Notes under the pieces: model-generated | Databases searched by the model: none | What the model saw: only the letters and a program-made list of their open reading frames with translations | Told to the model about the DNA's origin: nothing | Assembly: GCF_001039355.2 (NCBI RefSeq) | Contig: NW_019775744.1 | Span: 101,397-165,396 of the forward strand | Length of the DNA stretch: 64,000 bases | Direction of reading: 5' to 3' | DNA from: Lingula anatina | Taxonomy: Eukaryota > Brachiopoda > Lingulata > Lingulida > Lingulidae | Shown here: piece after piece, positions 40,207 to 52,121 of the stretch | Layout of the letters: the number at the start of each line of letters is the position of its first letter | How positions within the stretch are numbered: the first letter of the stretch is position 1 | Made by a program: the position numbers and the translations under genes

Positions 40207-42343
40207 GAGAATGGTCCGAGACCGCTTAAGGGAAATTTCGGGGGCGACTGACCTACAAAGTAAGGGGATACCAAGCCCTAGGCAAATTTTTTTCGTGGAC
40301 TAATATTTTTTAAAATCGTCTGAGTTTGTTTTCAAATTGGCGAAATTGGTGTCATGGTAATACGTTGATTTACTGGTTAAATTTCTGATTGTCTTATTGT
40401 TTGCTTAACGTATAAAAACGTTGAGGTATAATTTTAAAAATGTAATGACATTTATGTAATGCCGTAATGACAAATGTGCTCAATTTTATAATTCAGATTA
40501 AAACTTACATTTTATGTTATTATTCAATACAAAGAAATGAATTGTGTGTACAAATTAAAATATTACATTTTCAAACGACACTTTCTCTTGGCTAAAAACG
40601 TTAGAAACAACTCTTTAAGTTTATTACCCAAGCTAACTTTATTATCGCCATCATTATCAACTCTGTTTTAGCACAAAACAGCGGGGTCATTTTTAAAACA
40701 GGGTATCATAGCCATTGAAACTGTCGAATCGGAAAATAACAATAATTAATCGCAATGGCATGTTGATGTTTCTAGTAAGAACGCTTGGGAGATAGGACTT
40801 AGCGGTTTAGTATACCTCTTCCGCTTCTTATCATGAATCTCTTCTTTCTTTGTTCGCTCCAGACTGCTTCGAATAGAATTGTTGTTTTTGCAATTTTCTC
40901 CCATTCCCCCTTCTAGTGTTTATTTAAGCTGTTTAATCTCCCAGAATAACGCCAGGCTGGAACAAGCTGCCAGGTTAGGCTTGTAAGCGTTCTAGGAGGG
41001 GGGCAAGTGTTCAGTGCCCGTCACCCTGAGGAACAGAAGAACGGGAGAGGATGCCAGAGAGAGGCGGAAACGCGCGATTACGGGCGGATGCGCCGGGTTT
41101 TCGTGCCCCCGTTTACGAGTGAGTGATAATCAAAATATTATGCGAATGCTTCCTAAATAGAGTTGACAGCGCGAAGATTTTCCGCTTGTTTAACCAAAAG
41201 CGCCTTAATCTTTCCCATGTGGATAGCGCTACTTCTGCAGGCGGACAACCGTTTTCAAGACAACTCCTCAAAATCGGCCAGAAAATTCCACCATTTAACA
41301 ACTCGGACATACCCCCTCCTCCCTTCCCGATCAACAACGACGAACTTCTTACTCCAGAGAAACAGGTTGCCGAATTCGGCGTCTTAATCGCCTCGCTGAG
41401 TGATTTTAAAGACACCAAGCTATTTAGTAGAACAGAGTTGAAGCTATAAATTTAATTCGAGGGAAATAAATCGTTGGTGCTACCGCTTGTTATTTTACCA
41501 CTGCTGTCAATCTATTGGTTTCACTGCGGACTGAGAAATATAGGGTTTATTATGTCGGGGTGTAAGCCAGCGAGTGCTTGGACCGCTGCTACTGCCCCAG
41601 CCCGCGCCTGGTAAAGTCATCAAGTCAACCAACAGCTGAGCGAACACGGTTTAAACAGTGGGTAATCGCAAACATTTATAAAAGTATGTGTTAAGAACAA
41701 TGATCCGAAATGTAATGGGCTTTCACCCCACGCTCTGGCTTCTCGGTGCGTTTTTCCCGACCTCTCCAGCTACTGCGGCGTTTTGGTCATTATATTAAAG
41801 ACCACGTTGAATATATCAAGCATTTTAATTGGTTTTAACAAGCAAGACCAAGTCCATTTGTAGCACATACAAATTCTCTTTCTACATGTGCAATCCATAA
41901 CAGACATATTTACTCATTTAAGGGCCTAACAATATTTGCCGATTTCATTTTTCCATTGGTCTATACAAAACCCCTGTTCACCGCTATGTCAATGGCGGCC
42001 TGGTTCCCGTGCCATTGCCACTCACCTACTGCTTTGAGAAGCTCCTCGCTTCACAAGTGTGTCTCATATTTTCCTTATTTACAGAAAGTTTAGATAATAA
42101 TTTTCAATGCTTCAAACTCCTTTAAAACTCTGACGTTACCTCTGCATTAGAAGTCATTCCGCGTCACACATAAAGCACTGCCAGTAAATGCTTTTTTATA
42201 TGAAGTCAAAGACATTTCAAAGTAAACGTATTTTGTAACACAATAGACAGTATCAAGTGAAACACGTAGAAAAGAAGCCCTGGTACCAATCACCTGTAAT
42301 CTGATTGTACTATTACATCCACATATAAGTGGTTAACATCACA

Positions 42344-42360
42344 CCAGTTACTGTAACTGG
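42344..42360. promoter_or_regulatory. Palindrome with two inverted MYB-type sites in the Zic intron
   Basis: CCAGTTACTGTAACTGG: two inverted copies of the MYB core (CAGTTA / TAACTG) separated by three bases, perfect over seven-base arms. Confidence 0.35.
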
Positions 42361-45300
42361 TAGTCGTACCCACTCCTTGCAGGAAGAAACAACCTCGCTC
42401 CATTGCAGAGACAAAATGAATCTGAGTAATAATTAGCCATTAAATTAATGTAATAACAGTCTTAAGACAGTTCAAGACCACTCAGCAGAAATACAGATAA
42501 TCGAATAATGAGAGGGAAGTCACGTAAGGGTCTTAAGAAACCACATAAATTAATATCAGAATCATTTAATTGGAAGAGAGACGAGGGAATTCGTTGGGCT
42601 CTGACCGACATAGTGTAATAAATATCTGGAGTTCTGTCCCTCAACTCGTATACTCATGTACTTTGATGTTGGGTGTTTATAACACCCACGTGTTTTTCTA
42701 TTTTCTTCGGTTAAATTATACCAGGAAACTGAATAAATTATCTCACCTCTTCTGTGGGTCGGACAAAGGCTAGAGAAACTTTTAATTGGTATCATAAATT
42801 GTTAGACATATTCCTCTTCCGCTGTAACACACTTCACAACTTTGAAGTTGTTAATGGGGAATTCACCTTAACACAGATACTGTAATGATTTTAATTAGAA
42901 AATTATAAATCAGTGTTTTTGAGCACTGAGAACTTAAAAAAGCACAGCAATAGAAGGAAACGACAGAAATGGTATTATTTACGACTACTGTATTAAACAC
43001 TGCATGGAAGGGATGTAATATTGTATTTTTCGACAATATCGTGCTCTCTATATATATGTCACACGTGTGGAATAATCGCTCTTAAAGAATAATGCACTGT
43101 AGAAAATTGATGAATATTAGGAAGATGCAAGCATACAAACAACTCTACAAGTTCGCCCCTCCTTAATTCTTACGCCGATCGCTTAGAAACAATCATTTTT
43201 CGTGTTTGAGAATTGTAAAAATAATTCTCGAAGTATCCCGGCTGAGAATATTATGGAAAGGACACCGAATTACTACTTTTCTCACAGAAATTTTAGTTTT
43301 GTATTCGAAGCATATCATCACCCTATCCCTTTCCAAAACTTCTATTCCTCCCAAAACACCCATCAATATAAAACTAAAGGATACAGGGCCGAATTTACGA
43401 CAACGAATTTCCTGTTTAATTTGTTCCGATCCCCCGTTGCGTAATGTAAGAACGCTGCCCTTATTCTAGTTAAGTGACAAGGAATTTGGGGATTAGAGAC
43501 TAATAACCCTTCTACGCGGACTGAACAATTTCGATACTGTTCATAGGCGGTAATAAGGATTTCCCGTTTAATAAATAATAATCCGCTGCTTAATGGTTAC
43601 ATTACTGCAGCCGCAGGTGAAAAGTTGAGAAGGCTCTAAATATCGAAGACATGTTTGCCTAAGTCTTGTAATCCTTCTAATTGATTGTTGAAGAGGTTTG
43701 TATCTCTCTCCGGGGACGGAGACTTACCGCCCAAATCAAATTAAATCAAATAGGTTCTAATGAGAGGATCATAGGCAATAATATCCTCGGATAAAAACGC
43801 TAATGTGTGCTTTTGGCAGCATACATATAATAACTTTGCTATATAAATGAACCAAGAATTTCTGAGACGCTATTAATATTCGGCAAAGTTGTGAACACCA
43901 CAAGACTTAACTGTTTCATCAGCGCGGAAGCGTGCTAAACACGCTCACAACACTTCACAGAACTGCCACAATGAATGAGAGAAAATATCAATGAACTTCC
44001 TATCAGCGGATTTGTACCCCTGGTACTTCAGTGCCAATTCAACTGTAAAATATCAAAGAAAGTGATAGCTGTGCCGTAGTTTTAGTGTGGTAAATAAAAG
44101 GACTTGTTAAAATAGACATATGCCAACTTACAGTCGTCTGTCACGAAAATTATGTCAACTTTCAAGTTCACGACAAAAATTGTCCAATGTAAGAAAAACT
44201 GATGACAAGGATATTTATTTCTTCATTATGAGAGTGGATATCAAAATGTAAAAAAAACAACAACCTATTTTATCTCATTTTTTCTTGGCCTAGCACCGCT
44301 GCTTATCCAAGGTGGAAGTAACATGGCAGAAATTTGTCCCAAATAAAAATAGCCCGTGAACTTCTACAACGACGCCATGATGGAATCCCATGCATTCAAG
44401 CGGAGGATTATTTAGCAGTTGTCGGACCTAACTTTCGTCAGAACTCAGAGGGAACAACAACTGCGCGACTGACAGATGCTGCTGAGGCGAGAAGAACGCC
44501 GTAAGAAGATGAGCAAGAACATGTCACAGTCCGTGTAGGAACGCACCGCTAGCGTGGTGGGCCAAAGTCAAAAACTTCAGATTCCCTCTGAGACAATGAG
44601 ATCGTACGAATATTTACTGCCCGTGATACCTGTAGCCAAGAGCGGTGGAACTCAGAGCCACCCAGAAGTCAGAACTTTTAAAATAAATCTCTAAAACATA
44701 TTTTGGGGTTGGCTTAGTTTTGTAATATTTTTTGTAATATTTTTGTCCAGTCTGAAAATATACCTGACGTTTACTTCCCACTTAGTCTGGTTTTTACTGT
44801 AGCACTTACAAGTTTCTATTAAATATTTATCGTCAGTATTATCCATGATCATATCAAGTGAAAACTATGCAGAAATGTGATCTGAGAAAATGTTCACAAT
44901 TCGCCCAAGCTGTAGCTTATCCTGCCGTCAGATTTAAATACACGGAATAATCCGTGGCATGTTTTGCTTTATTTACCTTGCTTGCCTCGACCACAAATTG
45001 CTTATTAGACGAAATTGTGATCGGTTGACTTGCTCTAGATAAATAAATAAACTGATCTTCCGGTCCTTATCTTCGATAGATCTCACGGCTCAAATTTAGT
45101 TCACTTTTAGCGATTACTTTTGGGAATTGTTTGCTGTTATTAATGGTGGAAATGGAAATTATTTGGCACTGTTGGGTTAGTTTAAAATGTAGCAAATAAC
45201 AACTCGTTATAGTCCGATATCAAACAGCCGTACTTTTGACAAAATTTAATGTGTAAAAAATATTTTTGCTTTTAATTTTGTGTAATCACAAATCAAGGAA

Positions 45301-45615
45301 AATTTAGAAAAAAGGAAAAAATGGGTGCTTTTACAGGGATTAATGTATTGAATAAAAAATAGAAAATTTTGAACTTGAATTGTTGATAAATTTCGCTGTG
45401 TACGACTGTCTTCTTCCTAGCATATTTAAATTGTATTTTCCCTACTATGGTTGGATTTTGCAACTAAAACAATGTCTAGGTGACTAATGTCTAAACATAC
45501 AAGAAACATACATTTTTTACTGTGGTTGCGCGTTATTTTTTTGAGCGTGAAAATAGATTTTTATTATTTTGTTTTACGTTTTAATTTCAGCTATCAAATA
45601 GTAACACATTAAGAT

Positions 45616-45621
45616 TTTATT
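45616..45621 (-). terminator. Candidate intronic poly(A) signal at start of the Zic intron
   Basis: AATAAA on the minus strand, 30 bases past the in-frame stop (45651-45653) that ends the exon 1 reading frame when it runs through the donor site. Its use would produce a 408-residue protein with fingers 1-3 only and a 28-residue novel tail. Chance occurrence is plausible in this AT-rich stretch. Confidence 0.2.
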
Positions 45622-45742
45622 TTAAGTGAAATATGCCAACAAAATCGCGATCAATTGAAGTACCTTGTTTGCGCCTTTAAAATCTTAAAAAAAGTTAAAA
45701 GCGAGGAAAATATAAGCCATTCAATGATAACTAGGGTCTCAC

Positions 45743-46877
45743 CTGTATGTGTTCGTTTGTGAATTTTCAGATTCTCACTCCGGGCGAATACTTTCCCACA
45801 GCCTGGGAAGGGACAAGGGAACGGTTTCTCTCCAGTGTGGACGCGGATGTGATTCACAAGTTTATACTTGGCTTTGAAAGGTTTGCCATCCCTGGCGCAG
45901 TTCTGCCAGTAACAAGCGTGATCCGTCTGTTCAGGTCCTCCAACGTGTTCCACGGTTATATGGGTAACGATCTCGTGCATCGTGGTAAAAGTTTTGTTAC
46001 AGGGTTTCTTGGGTTCCGGCTGGTCCTTGTCTAGCCACATACATGTGTGCTCCTGCTTGATCGGGTGCCGCATGTAACGGAAAAACGCCCCAGGGCCGTG
46101 GGGGCCCATGTTCATATGGTTCATGTGATTCATGTGAGGGTTCATCCCCATGGGGTTCATGTTCATATGATTCATATTCATGTTCATGTTGAGGTGTTGG
46201 TTGAAGTGGTCTTGTCCCCGGGGGCTGGTCATCGGGGGCATCTGGCCGAACTGGTCCATCCTGGGGTAGCCCATGTCCGCCCCGGGGATGCTTAGCCTCA
46301 CCTGGCCGTTAACACTCCCGGAATCGTGAAGTCCTGGAAAAAGCACGTGGCTGGACGCCGGCTCCGAGTGGTGGGGTGCGTGTAACCCCCCGGTGGAGGG
46401 TGCGAACATGCTGGGGTGGCCCGCCGGGTTGGGGTCGTGACTTAACGTGGGCATGTGTTCCCTACGGAGCAGGAAATCCCTGGCGGCGTAGCTCCCTAGT
46501 TGGTGCGCGGCGTGCGAGTGGGGAACGCCGTACCCGTTGCTCTGGGCACCAAACTGGTGCGAGTGGGGGTTTCCCTGCCCCCCTGCGGCGGCGTGCTCCG
46601 ACATCGGGTGCGGCGGACTGAGTTTAAGTGCCCCTGGGGGTAAGTGGTGTGCCGCCGTATGGGCGCTCTCCATGAACGGGTTTAACATGTCGGCTTGCGT
46701 TTCTGACTTCCCAACAGGTGCTGTGAACACCGTGCCATTCAATGGCGAGAGCTGGTGTGGAGGCTGAGAGGAAGCAGAGGGACTGTTGTGCAGGTTGTGA
46801 ACATCCAGCAGTCTCAAACTCGGATTGCCTTTCCCCAAACTGTGGTCCATAATATGAACCGCTAGAGACTCTGTCAT
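45743..46877 (-). CDS. Zic: Zic family zinc-finger transcription factor, coding exon 1 of 2
   Basis: Encodes residues 1-378 and the first base of codon 379 of a nuclear DNA-binding regulator; Zic/odd-paired proteins act in neural, mesodermal and segmental patterning. Seen in the sequence: a ZOC-like motif ([12 protein letters not shown], about residues 129-140), a Met/Asn/His-rich stretch (about 226-260), a ZFNC-like block ([14 protein letters not shown], 263-276), finger 1 (C279, C293, H306, H311), finger 2 (C322, C327, H343, H347) and finger 3 (C355, C360, H373, H377). Fingers 1 and 2 carry CMW and CYW, the tandem CWCH2 signature of the Zic/Gli group. The start at 46877 has A at -3 and an in-frame TAA 21 bases upstream. 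The exon ends at CATACAG, followed by a GTGAGA donor, in the linker between fingers 3 and 4, phase 1. Family assignment is very secure; which Zic paralogue, if there are several, cannot be told. Confidence 0.97.
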
Positions 46878-47110
46878 ACTCTCAGCAGTCGATCCGAGTT
46901 ACGAATAGAAACCGGAGCAGCAGGGAGCGCAATGAGAGAGCGGACTACCAAGTCAACACGCACTAGGCCATATTACTCACTCAGCATGCTAAAAGCAGAA
47001 AGACACTCAACTCCTGTGCTCTCATTGGCTGTTAACCAAGTGATTGACACCTAGGCGATCATCTAAACACACAGGCGAGAACCGTCCGCTGTGCGCATGC
47101 GTGGACTGGA
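46878..47110 (-). promoter_or_regulatory. Probable Zic 5' UTR and proximal promoter
   Basis: Sequence directly upstream of the Zic start codon. Read on the minus strand it holds an NRF1-type palindrome TGCGCATGCGT (47092-47102), a TGATTGACA PBX/MEIS-type site (47041-47049 on the plus strand) and a CCAAT box in the context CAGCCAATGAG (ATTGG at 47024-47028 on the plus strand). No TATA box is evident. CCAAT boxes usually sit 60-100 bases before the start of transcription, which would put the start near 46930-46970 and give a short 5' UTR. The exact start is not visible from sequence, and a more distant non-coding first exon cannot be excluded. Confidence 0.5.
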
Positions 47111-49453
47111 CATTAATCCCGAAGTGTCAAAGCAGGGGAAGCCCGCTGTCAAGCCCCCGTCACTTTTAGTTGTTTTAAGATGTGGTAGTTAACTCTTTAT
47201 TTTCAAACATGGCTATCGCGGAGTCAGTTTTAGAGATGGTTATCTTGATCTGCCACGATGAGCGTTGCCCTAAAGGGATAATGCACATCTTTAACAGTTA
47301 AAGAACCTCGTGCTCAATTGACCGTTACAGCAGGGTGTTGTAATTGTTGGCTAGAGTTTGGCATCTTAATGAGAGGTGTCACTTGATCAGATCCGAGCTG
47401 CACTGCACTATGTAGCGTAAGCGTGCTTAGCTATACCCCATCAAATTCAATTCAATTTGAGGCATTTAAATTGAAATTCCTCTTTTTTTCTCCAGTGTAA
47501 AGCTCGCGACCGCAAATTGCGATTCGGGAAATTCAGGAAGATTTATCTGTAGTTGTTGGCTGTCTTTAATTGTAGCTTTCTGAAATAATGTAATAAACGA
47601 GGGGGTTTGAGTAGTGTTTTTAAAAACAATGCGAAGATTGAGAATCTGTATGGGCTGTACAAGTTAAACTGGATAACATACTTTAAAATATAATAACAAA
47701 ATTCGACCCGCTTAATTATACGGATATTATTTCTCAAGAATTCACCTTGAGAAAATTGTACCTACAATACAATCAGCTAGTAAAAAAAAGATTTGACAAG
47801 GCAAAAGCACTTTTGTTGTACGTGATAAAGAAAATGAGAGGGATTTGCGAGTCGCGAGTACGTCAAATTCTTTTTATAACAATCACTTCTATACAGAGAA
47901 GGGATTAAAATGGCTCCGATTTTTTAACCTTGGAGTGTTGTCGTCAGAAATGCCTGAAGTGCTCCGTTTACCGTGATGTTCAAGTCGATTTGGGCTGCCC
48001 TGAGTCTTACCGTTTAGCCCCCTCTTTACGACTCCCCCTCGGCTCATTAGGTTACGGCAAAGCGAAATACCTTCACAAAGGTCCTTTAGCAGGGATTTAG
48101 AGCCATAATGAGGTATTCGTCAACTCACTTCGTCGTGGGAAGGTATGGGTCCCTTTATGTTGCACTTTACTTACTTGTCACTTCTCCAAAACGGAGGGAG
48201 AAAACTATTTTTCTGAGCACAATGGGTTTAAAGACTCGGGCTGCTTGGTAAAGGGGGAAGAATAAAGAAGGGATTGAGTCAAACGCGACAAAGAGCGGAT
48301 CAGGGACATTGACAGGGACGTGTACGTAAACCTTAATGTAGTGGTGACCCTACGATCCTTGTCGTTGTGGAGCTTTGCATTTCCCCCATCAAAGTTAACG
48401 CACGCATCAGCAGTTCTAGCTGGATTTTTCTAAACACCTCAACCTCTTCTTGGTTGACGAAAAAAAAAAATCTCAAGCAAGTAAGGGGGGCCATTGGGAG
48501 AGCAAAGATCGTGTCAGGCAGTACTCTTCTCCACATCCGCGATCGAAAGGTCGAAAATTATGATTTAAAAAGATCAGCTATGGGACCCTTGTCCCAGTCT
48601 CTAGATTGAAATGTCAGATCACTCCGATCACTATTTGCTTGTATGACACGTCTATTGGGAATTATCTGGCAGTGACTTGACTTTGTTTGACATTACATGG
48701 CACCTTGATGACACTATAATTAAATTATGACACTTCAGTTTATCGTGGCTGTGATCTAGGGACGCCGATAGTTCGATTGGTGTCAAGCAAGGTGACAATC
48801 AAGTGCCACGTCCCTTAGTAGAGTTAAGAGCGGATGACAACGCTGACGTGATTGTTATCAGGGAGGTCGTTGGTTACCGCATTGATGTGTTGTTTGTGAC
48901 GGATTATTTTTACTTTGACATTCTTTACAGAAGACATACACTTAATTTTCCCAATTTTTCGGAAAGATAATCGTGTTAAGCCGGTGACATAGAGTTATGC
49001 GTGAAAAATTAATGATGTATGGTTTTATTATTATGCAGTGAAATGTGCAGATATGTATAGTTTACTTTAAAGAATTACATACTGAAAGCCAACTTCGATA
49101 GCATAACTAAATTTTTTTCAATTAGATAAATAGGAGATGGAGCGCTTTAAAAATACTCAATTTCTTGTTGAATTTCAGGTAATTAAATGAACATTTTGGA
49201 AATTTTATTATAATTTTATAATCTTATTTTATCAGTCGCTCACTACATGTATATAAATCCAACAATTACTGTTTGTTTTAGAAAGTATTATCTTAAAGTT
49301 TAATCAAGTGCAAAATTTATCAACTTAATTCAATTTCTCATATAACAATATATTTTGTACAGAGTCTCATTGACTGAATTTTACAGAAAAAAATATAAAA
49401 GAGAAAAAATACACACGAGTGTTATAAAAAACGTGAATAAATAAAAGATTTAA

Positions 49454-49515
49454 AATTAAAGTAAACGATTTGAATATAAAAGTAAAATTAATTAAAGTAA
49501 ACGATTTGAATATAA
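49454..49515. repeat. Direct duplication, 26 bases, period 36
   Basis: AATTAAAGTAAACGATTTGA followed by ATATAA occurs at 49454-49479 and again, identically, at 49490-49515. Confidence 0.92.
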
Positions 49516-50876
49516 GCTCTTTGCTGTCCAAAGCAAAAACTTAATTTTTTTGTAGATAAATTTTATTTTAAAACACCAATATCTCTTTTTTTCGGAAATG
49601 TATTTATGGTTTCTCTTTTCTACATAATAACGTATAAATCACAATTGAAACCATGAGCATTTATAATAAGTCAAATTGGATTTTATTTCTTGTTTAAATT
49701 TTTTTCTTATTGAAAAAATTTTGTGATCTTTATATGGTTGATTCTAAAATTGAAAGCACCCAAAAATTTCGCTTGTGACGTGTGTTTATCTGTCATATTC
49801 ACAGATGAATTCCATCACTGAAAAAAATATAATAAATGTCAAACAACACACGTGCTTGGGCGTTGATTTCACATAACACAATGTGGCACGCTGATGTCAG
49901 TTTCACGTGCAAACCTTGTCATTTTCCCCGGCAAAGCTGCGGGCACTACGCAGGATTAGATCTCACGCGCGGAGGAGGCAACAAGGATTAGGATCGTATG
50001 GAAGATTCGAAGAGACAACAGGGATCGGATTGAAGGTGGAGCACTTAACCGCTTCATTAGAACGCTGCAGGAGAAGAGAAGATAGTGCCGGAGATAGAGG
50101 CACCCGACTCAATCTTCTTCTACTCGCAGTCAATGTTCAGGATGATGCGCTATATGGGCCGTAATCTCACTGCGTTTCTTTGACCTATATCCCGAGCTCG
50201 CTGCCTGCTGAGTTTTGGGCTATCCTAGTTCGATTGTTGTAACATAGACGATAAAGACGCATGAACGTTTTATCATTATTTGTAAAACAGCTTGTTAGAG
50301 GCTTAGGCCAATGATAGCTCGTTTCCTTGCTGTCTTTTTCACGTTGTCGTGTATTGATGATTTTTTAACCAATCTTTCTTAAAGTTATTAAAACAATGTT
50401 CAGATTAAAAGTTGCAGTAAAGGTCATCAAACAAATGAAATATTTTTTTCTAAGTTTTAGTTTAATAATTTGGTGAAATTGGGTTTAAAATAATTTAGGG
50501 TTTAATTAAGCTTATAACTGGTGTTGTTCCCCGCACAGAAAGCTAGAAGCTATCAGGATGTTAATAGATGCGGTATTATTTTTTCATTACCCGATAAATA
50601 TTTCGTGGAAATGCCGCTTCCCTTGTTACGTGAAATAACATCTAACAAAGCCAAAAAAATAACAAAAAGTGTAATATATCGTCTATTAAACTTTAAGAGA
50701 TCAAATGGGAGTGTCAAAGGACATCAATTAAAATAAGGTACCCAGTAAGGAATAGATGTATGTATAATGCAGTCTCAAATGTTCCTTATGTACGGACTTT
50801 TTATTTTGGGAAATTTAAAAAGTGCGTAACTATACCAAGGATCCAAAATATGTTCATAATTATAGATGAATAGATT

Positions 50877-50960
50877 ATTATTATTATTATTGTTATTATT
50901 ATTATTATCATCAAAAATAATAATAATAACAATAATGTTGTCATTATTATTATCAAAAAA
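50877..50960. repeat. (ATT)n tract with an inverted half, able to fold back
   Basis: An ATT-repeat arm with one GTT variant (about 50884-50905) is followed after a short loop by its reverse complement (about 50917-50936, with AAC at the matching place). Perfect pairing over about 20 bases. Confidence 0.8.
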
Positions 50961-52121
50961 TCAAGAAAGTTTAAATCTTCTCTGCATTTTCAAACCCTGT
51001 GAATTTTTTTCTATAGGCGGCGACGGCAGATCTCATCCGTTAAATGTACAAGAAGAATACAGATAAAGAAGAAAATAATTTTGATGCCTCAAGCTCTGTA
51101 AAATCTATCAGAGAGTGCGGTTTGACCCTAAGGTCGCTATCATCTGTCCGCACTGTATGGCCGGCAGTGCCCCGTCCTCCGCGGGAGATGTTGATTCTAC
51201 CCGGCGGGAAAAATTAATGAAAACTTTACACCATCAATAAAAATAATTGATTAACAATTCAGACGTTCAATAAAACATGCGAAATATCACAGGGCTGTAT
51301 TCGGTTGTTTTTCCCATTGTAGAAAACGTTTTCTTATAAAAAATATTCTTCCGCGGGTGTCAAAATGCTTGATGTCCTTAATGGTGTTTTTCCACGGCGT
51401 ACAGACTAATGCGATCTCTGCCACAGAATTCTGGAGCTCGTCCAGCTTGTAGATTTCACGTAGCAGTGACAGCCTGTGAGATTATTTCTCTTTCTGCGGG
51501 CTCTCAGTGTGCTGGCATGGAGTCCCGGGTGGATATTTGTATACTTGTATATTTCTCTTTTACTCTGTTGCTACTACCTCCGCACGGCGTGAGAGAATTA
51601 TCGACCGAATTTCTCCGTATGCAATAAGCCTGGGGATAGACCGCGCAGCGATATCATTGACCAACTGAGAAATGAAACTGATCGGCTTGTCAATTACACT
51701 CACATGCAGTGAAATCGACAGCGCGAGCTCACTCGAGCTTTCCCGCCCTTTTCTCACTTTCTGCTCCTCTGGTTTCTCTCCCGGGGCACTCTCTACTGAG
51801 AGGAGACCCATAAACACATCATTCACTGGATGTGCGGTGTCAGTTAGTGAAATAAGACCTATGCCAACATTTGGCAGCATTCTAAACACGCGTTTTACGA
51901 AAGATTTTTTAAAACCTGGCCCTAAATAAGAACAGTTAATGGACAAACATAGTCAACAAAGGTCCGGGCCATATTTTTTTAAGTTGGGCCCCTGTCGAGG
52001 ATGATTAACGGCGCGGTTCCATTAGTGCCATAGCTGAGGTGACATATGTGAAATCGAGCAACGCTGCGCGGGAAAATAAATCTTGGTTGAAATTGATTGA
52101 GAACGCAGGATAAAGACTTAC

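Larger units (their letters stand above)
32271..45742 (-). other. Zic intron (13,472 bases)
   Basis: Phase 1 intron with a GTGAGA donor at 45742 and a pyrimidine-rich CTTTTCTTTTCAG acceptor at 32271. It interrupts the linker between fingers 3 and 4, a position I recall as shared by most bilaterian Zic genes. Inside I see no supported gene. It holds a GA repeat (38673-38696), poly-A runs, an octamer ATTTGCAT (40199-40206), a 17-base palindrome with two MYB sites (42344-42360), a possible decayed retrocopy (44323-44694) and a 108-codon open frame on the plus strand ending at 41449 that has no ATG start and is also open on the other strand. An intron this long in a patterning gene commonly carries enhancers; that is inference here. 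Confidence 0.93.
47111..52121. other. Upstream flank of Zic
   Basis: No gene I can support. A 26-base direct duplication (49454-49515) and an ATT-rich hairpin (50877-50960) are the repeats. A 128-codon minus-strand frame (51560-51946, TTG start) is preceded by a good acceptor-like sequence, but both strands are open across it and no domain is recognisable. Confidence 0.5.

Noticed and set aside
46047-46767. Plus-strand open frames antisense to Zic exon 1
   Set aside because: They are antisense shadows of the well-supported Zic coding sequence.
51560-51946. 128-codon minus-strand frame with an acceptor-like TTCTTATTTAG before it
   Set aside because: Both strands are open over much of it, the start is TTG, and its phase does not match the nearby candidate exon at 52122-52204. 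It may deserve another look only if transcripts exist.
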